This document shows, one piece after another, positions 5,087 through 5,807 of a DNA stretch of 5,807 nt. The translations under genes were made by a program, and so were the position numbers. Position 1 is the stretch's first letter. Each line of letters begins with the position of its first letter. Source of the DNA: Prevotella sp. UBA4341 (GTDB lineage: Bacteria > Bacteroidota > Bacteroidia > Bacteroidales > Bacteroidaceae); NCBI GenBank assembly GCA_002393705.1, contig DGTH01000023.1, forward strand, positions 1 to 5,807, given 5' to 3'. Under the pieces are notes generated by a model. It was given only the letters and a program-made list of their open reading frames with translations. It did not search any database and had not been told where the DNA came from.

Positions 5087-5807
5087 ATTGCTTGAGTCTT
5101 CTGTAAAGTGTCCGGTCGCTGATGCCCAGTTCTTTGGCGGCCTTCTTGCGGTTGCCGCCGTTGCGCTCCAAGGCTTTTTCCAGCATCTGGCGGCTGATGT
5201 CGCTGAGGTTCAGGTTCTCCTGTTCGCGCTCCAGCTCCACGTACTCCGCCTCGGCCATGGTCTCTTCCGGTTGTTGTATGTATATGGGCTGCTGGGCCAC
5301 GCTGCCATTTGCCGACGGCACGGGCAGCGAAGTCTCACCCTGTACGGTGAGCGGCTTGTCCTGCATGTCCTCGAGGCGCTTCTTCAGCAGTCCCATGTCG
5401 CGCCGCAGGTCGTTGACGTTGCCACGCAGTTCGAAGAGTATCTTGTACAGTATTTCGCGCTCACTTTCAAACGAGTGCTCGCCCTCGCGCCTGATGGTGG
5501 CCAGCTGGGTGCTCTCCTGGTCTTGCGGTATGAAGCGCAGCAGCACGTCGGGCGTAATGGTGCGCTCGGTGCTGAGTATGGATATTTGCTCCGTTATGTT
5601 CTTCAGCTGGCGCACGTTGCCCGGCCACTTGTAGCGCATGAGCAGCTGCTTGGCCTCGTCGGTCAAGACCACCTTGTCCATGCGGTACTTCTCGGCCATC
5701 TGCATGGCAAAGAGCCTGAACAGCAGGACGATGTCCTCGCCACGGTCGCGCAGCGGCGGCATCTGTACAGGCACCTGGTTCAGGCGGTAGTACAGGTCCT
5801 CACGGAA
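5067..5807 (-). CDS. Sigma-54-dependent transcriptional regulator, C-terminal part (cut by window edge)
   Basis: The visible 246 residues are the C-terminal part of an NtrC-type activator, which uses ATP hydrolysis by an AAA+ ring to open promoters bound by sigma-54 RNA polymerase. The fragment begins inside the AAA+ domain with FREDLYYRLNQVPVQMPPLR, the region after sensor I that carries the conserved arginines. Sensor II is WPGNVRQLKN (61-70). A linker of about 105 residues follows, with a charged, coiled-coil-like helix (about 114-148) and a Gln/Pro-rich stretch. The end is a Fis-type helix-turn-helix (about 203-243) with NRKKAAKELGISDRTLYRRL. The Walker A, Walker B and GAFTGA elements and any sensory domain lie outside the window, so activity and signal cannot be judged. 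The reading frame is open to the edge; there is no internal start to prefer. Its end overlaps lptE by 20 bases, making lptE a possible cotranscribed partner or target. Confidence 0.93.
   Translation of the reverse strand, partial: FREDLYYRLNQVPVQMPPLRDRGEDIVLLFRLFAMQMAEKYRMDKVVLTDEAKQLLMRYKWPGNVRQLKNITEQISILSTERTITPDVLLRFIPQDQESTQLATIRREGEHSFESEREILYKILFELRGNVNDLRRDMGLLKKRLEDMQDKPLTVQGETSLPVPSANGSVAQQPIYIQQPEETMAEAEYVELEREQENLNLSDISRQMLEKALERNGGNRKKAAKELGISDRTLYRRLKQYGMDDK

Noticed and set aside
1..5807. Defence system, toxin-antitoxin pair, CRISPR array or mobile element
   Set aside because: The nuclease has an export signal and no immunity partner, and no regular spaced repeats, transposase motifs or terminal inverted repeats were seen.

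Overview
The window looks like a chromosomal segment of a Bacteroidota bacterium, most probably Prevotella or a close relative. This is inferred from four things: protein style (lipoproteins with short lipoboxes, a SecG with a Bacteroidota-type Ala/Pro tail), start codons preceded by A-rich leaders rather than Shine-Dalgarno sites, a promoter-like TTTG / TTACTTTG pair, and the gene order sigma-54 regulator - lptE - TPR-like protein - secG, which I recall from this phylum. Coding regions are fairly GC-rich with strong G/C at codon third positions. No search was run, so the genus is a guess.

All convincing genes lie on the minus strand and are read from right to left. At the right edge is the C-terminal part of a sigma-54-dependent AAA+ regulator (5067-5807, cut by the window). 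Its end overlaps lptE (4565-5086), the lipoprotein partner in lipopolysaccharide delivery to the outer membrane. Then come a conserved-looking cytoplasmic protein with a TPR-like C-terminus (3770-4531) and secG (3375-3773), joined by an ATGA overlap. Next are three exported hydrolases: an M48 zinc metalloprotease lipoprotein (2457-3359), a secreted C1B cysteine aminopeptidase of the bleomycin hydrolase/PepC family (1044-2447), and a probable lipoprotein DNA/RNA non-specific endonuclease (174-1019). Gaps between these seven genes are 33 bases or less, so they could form one transcription unit; a candidate internal promoter lies in front of secG.

The first half of the cluster concerns envelope construction (LPS transport, the Sec translocon and a regulator). 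The second half encodes enzymes that need that export route and would work in the periplasm or at the cell surface. Whether they are co-regulated is inference from spacing only.

The left edge (1-78, minus) holds codon-biased, protein-like sequence with no usable start codon. It is either a broken gene, a gene with a frameshift near its start, or a sequence error. Between it and the nuclease gene (79-173) is a short AT-rich gap with no convincing terminator. No RNA genes, CRISPR arrays, insertion sequences or attachment sites were seen. I do not see a new defence or mobile system here; this is mostly ordinary core and envelope gene content with a few local oddities.
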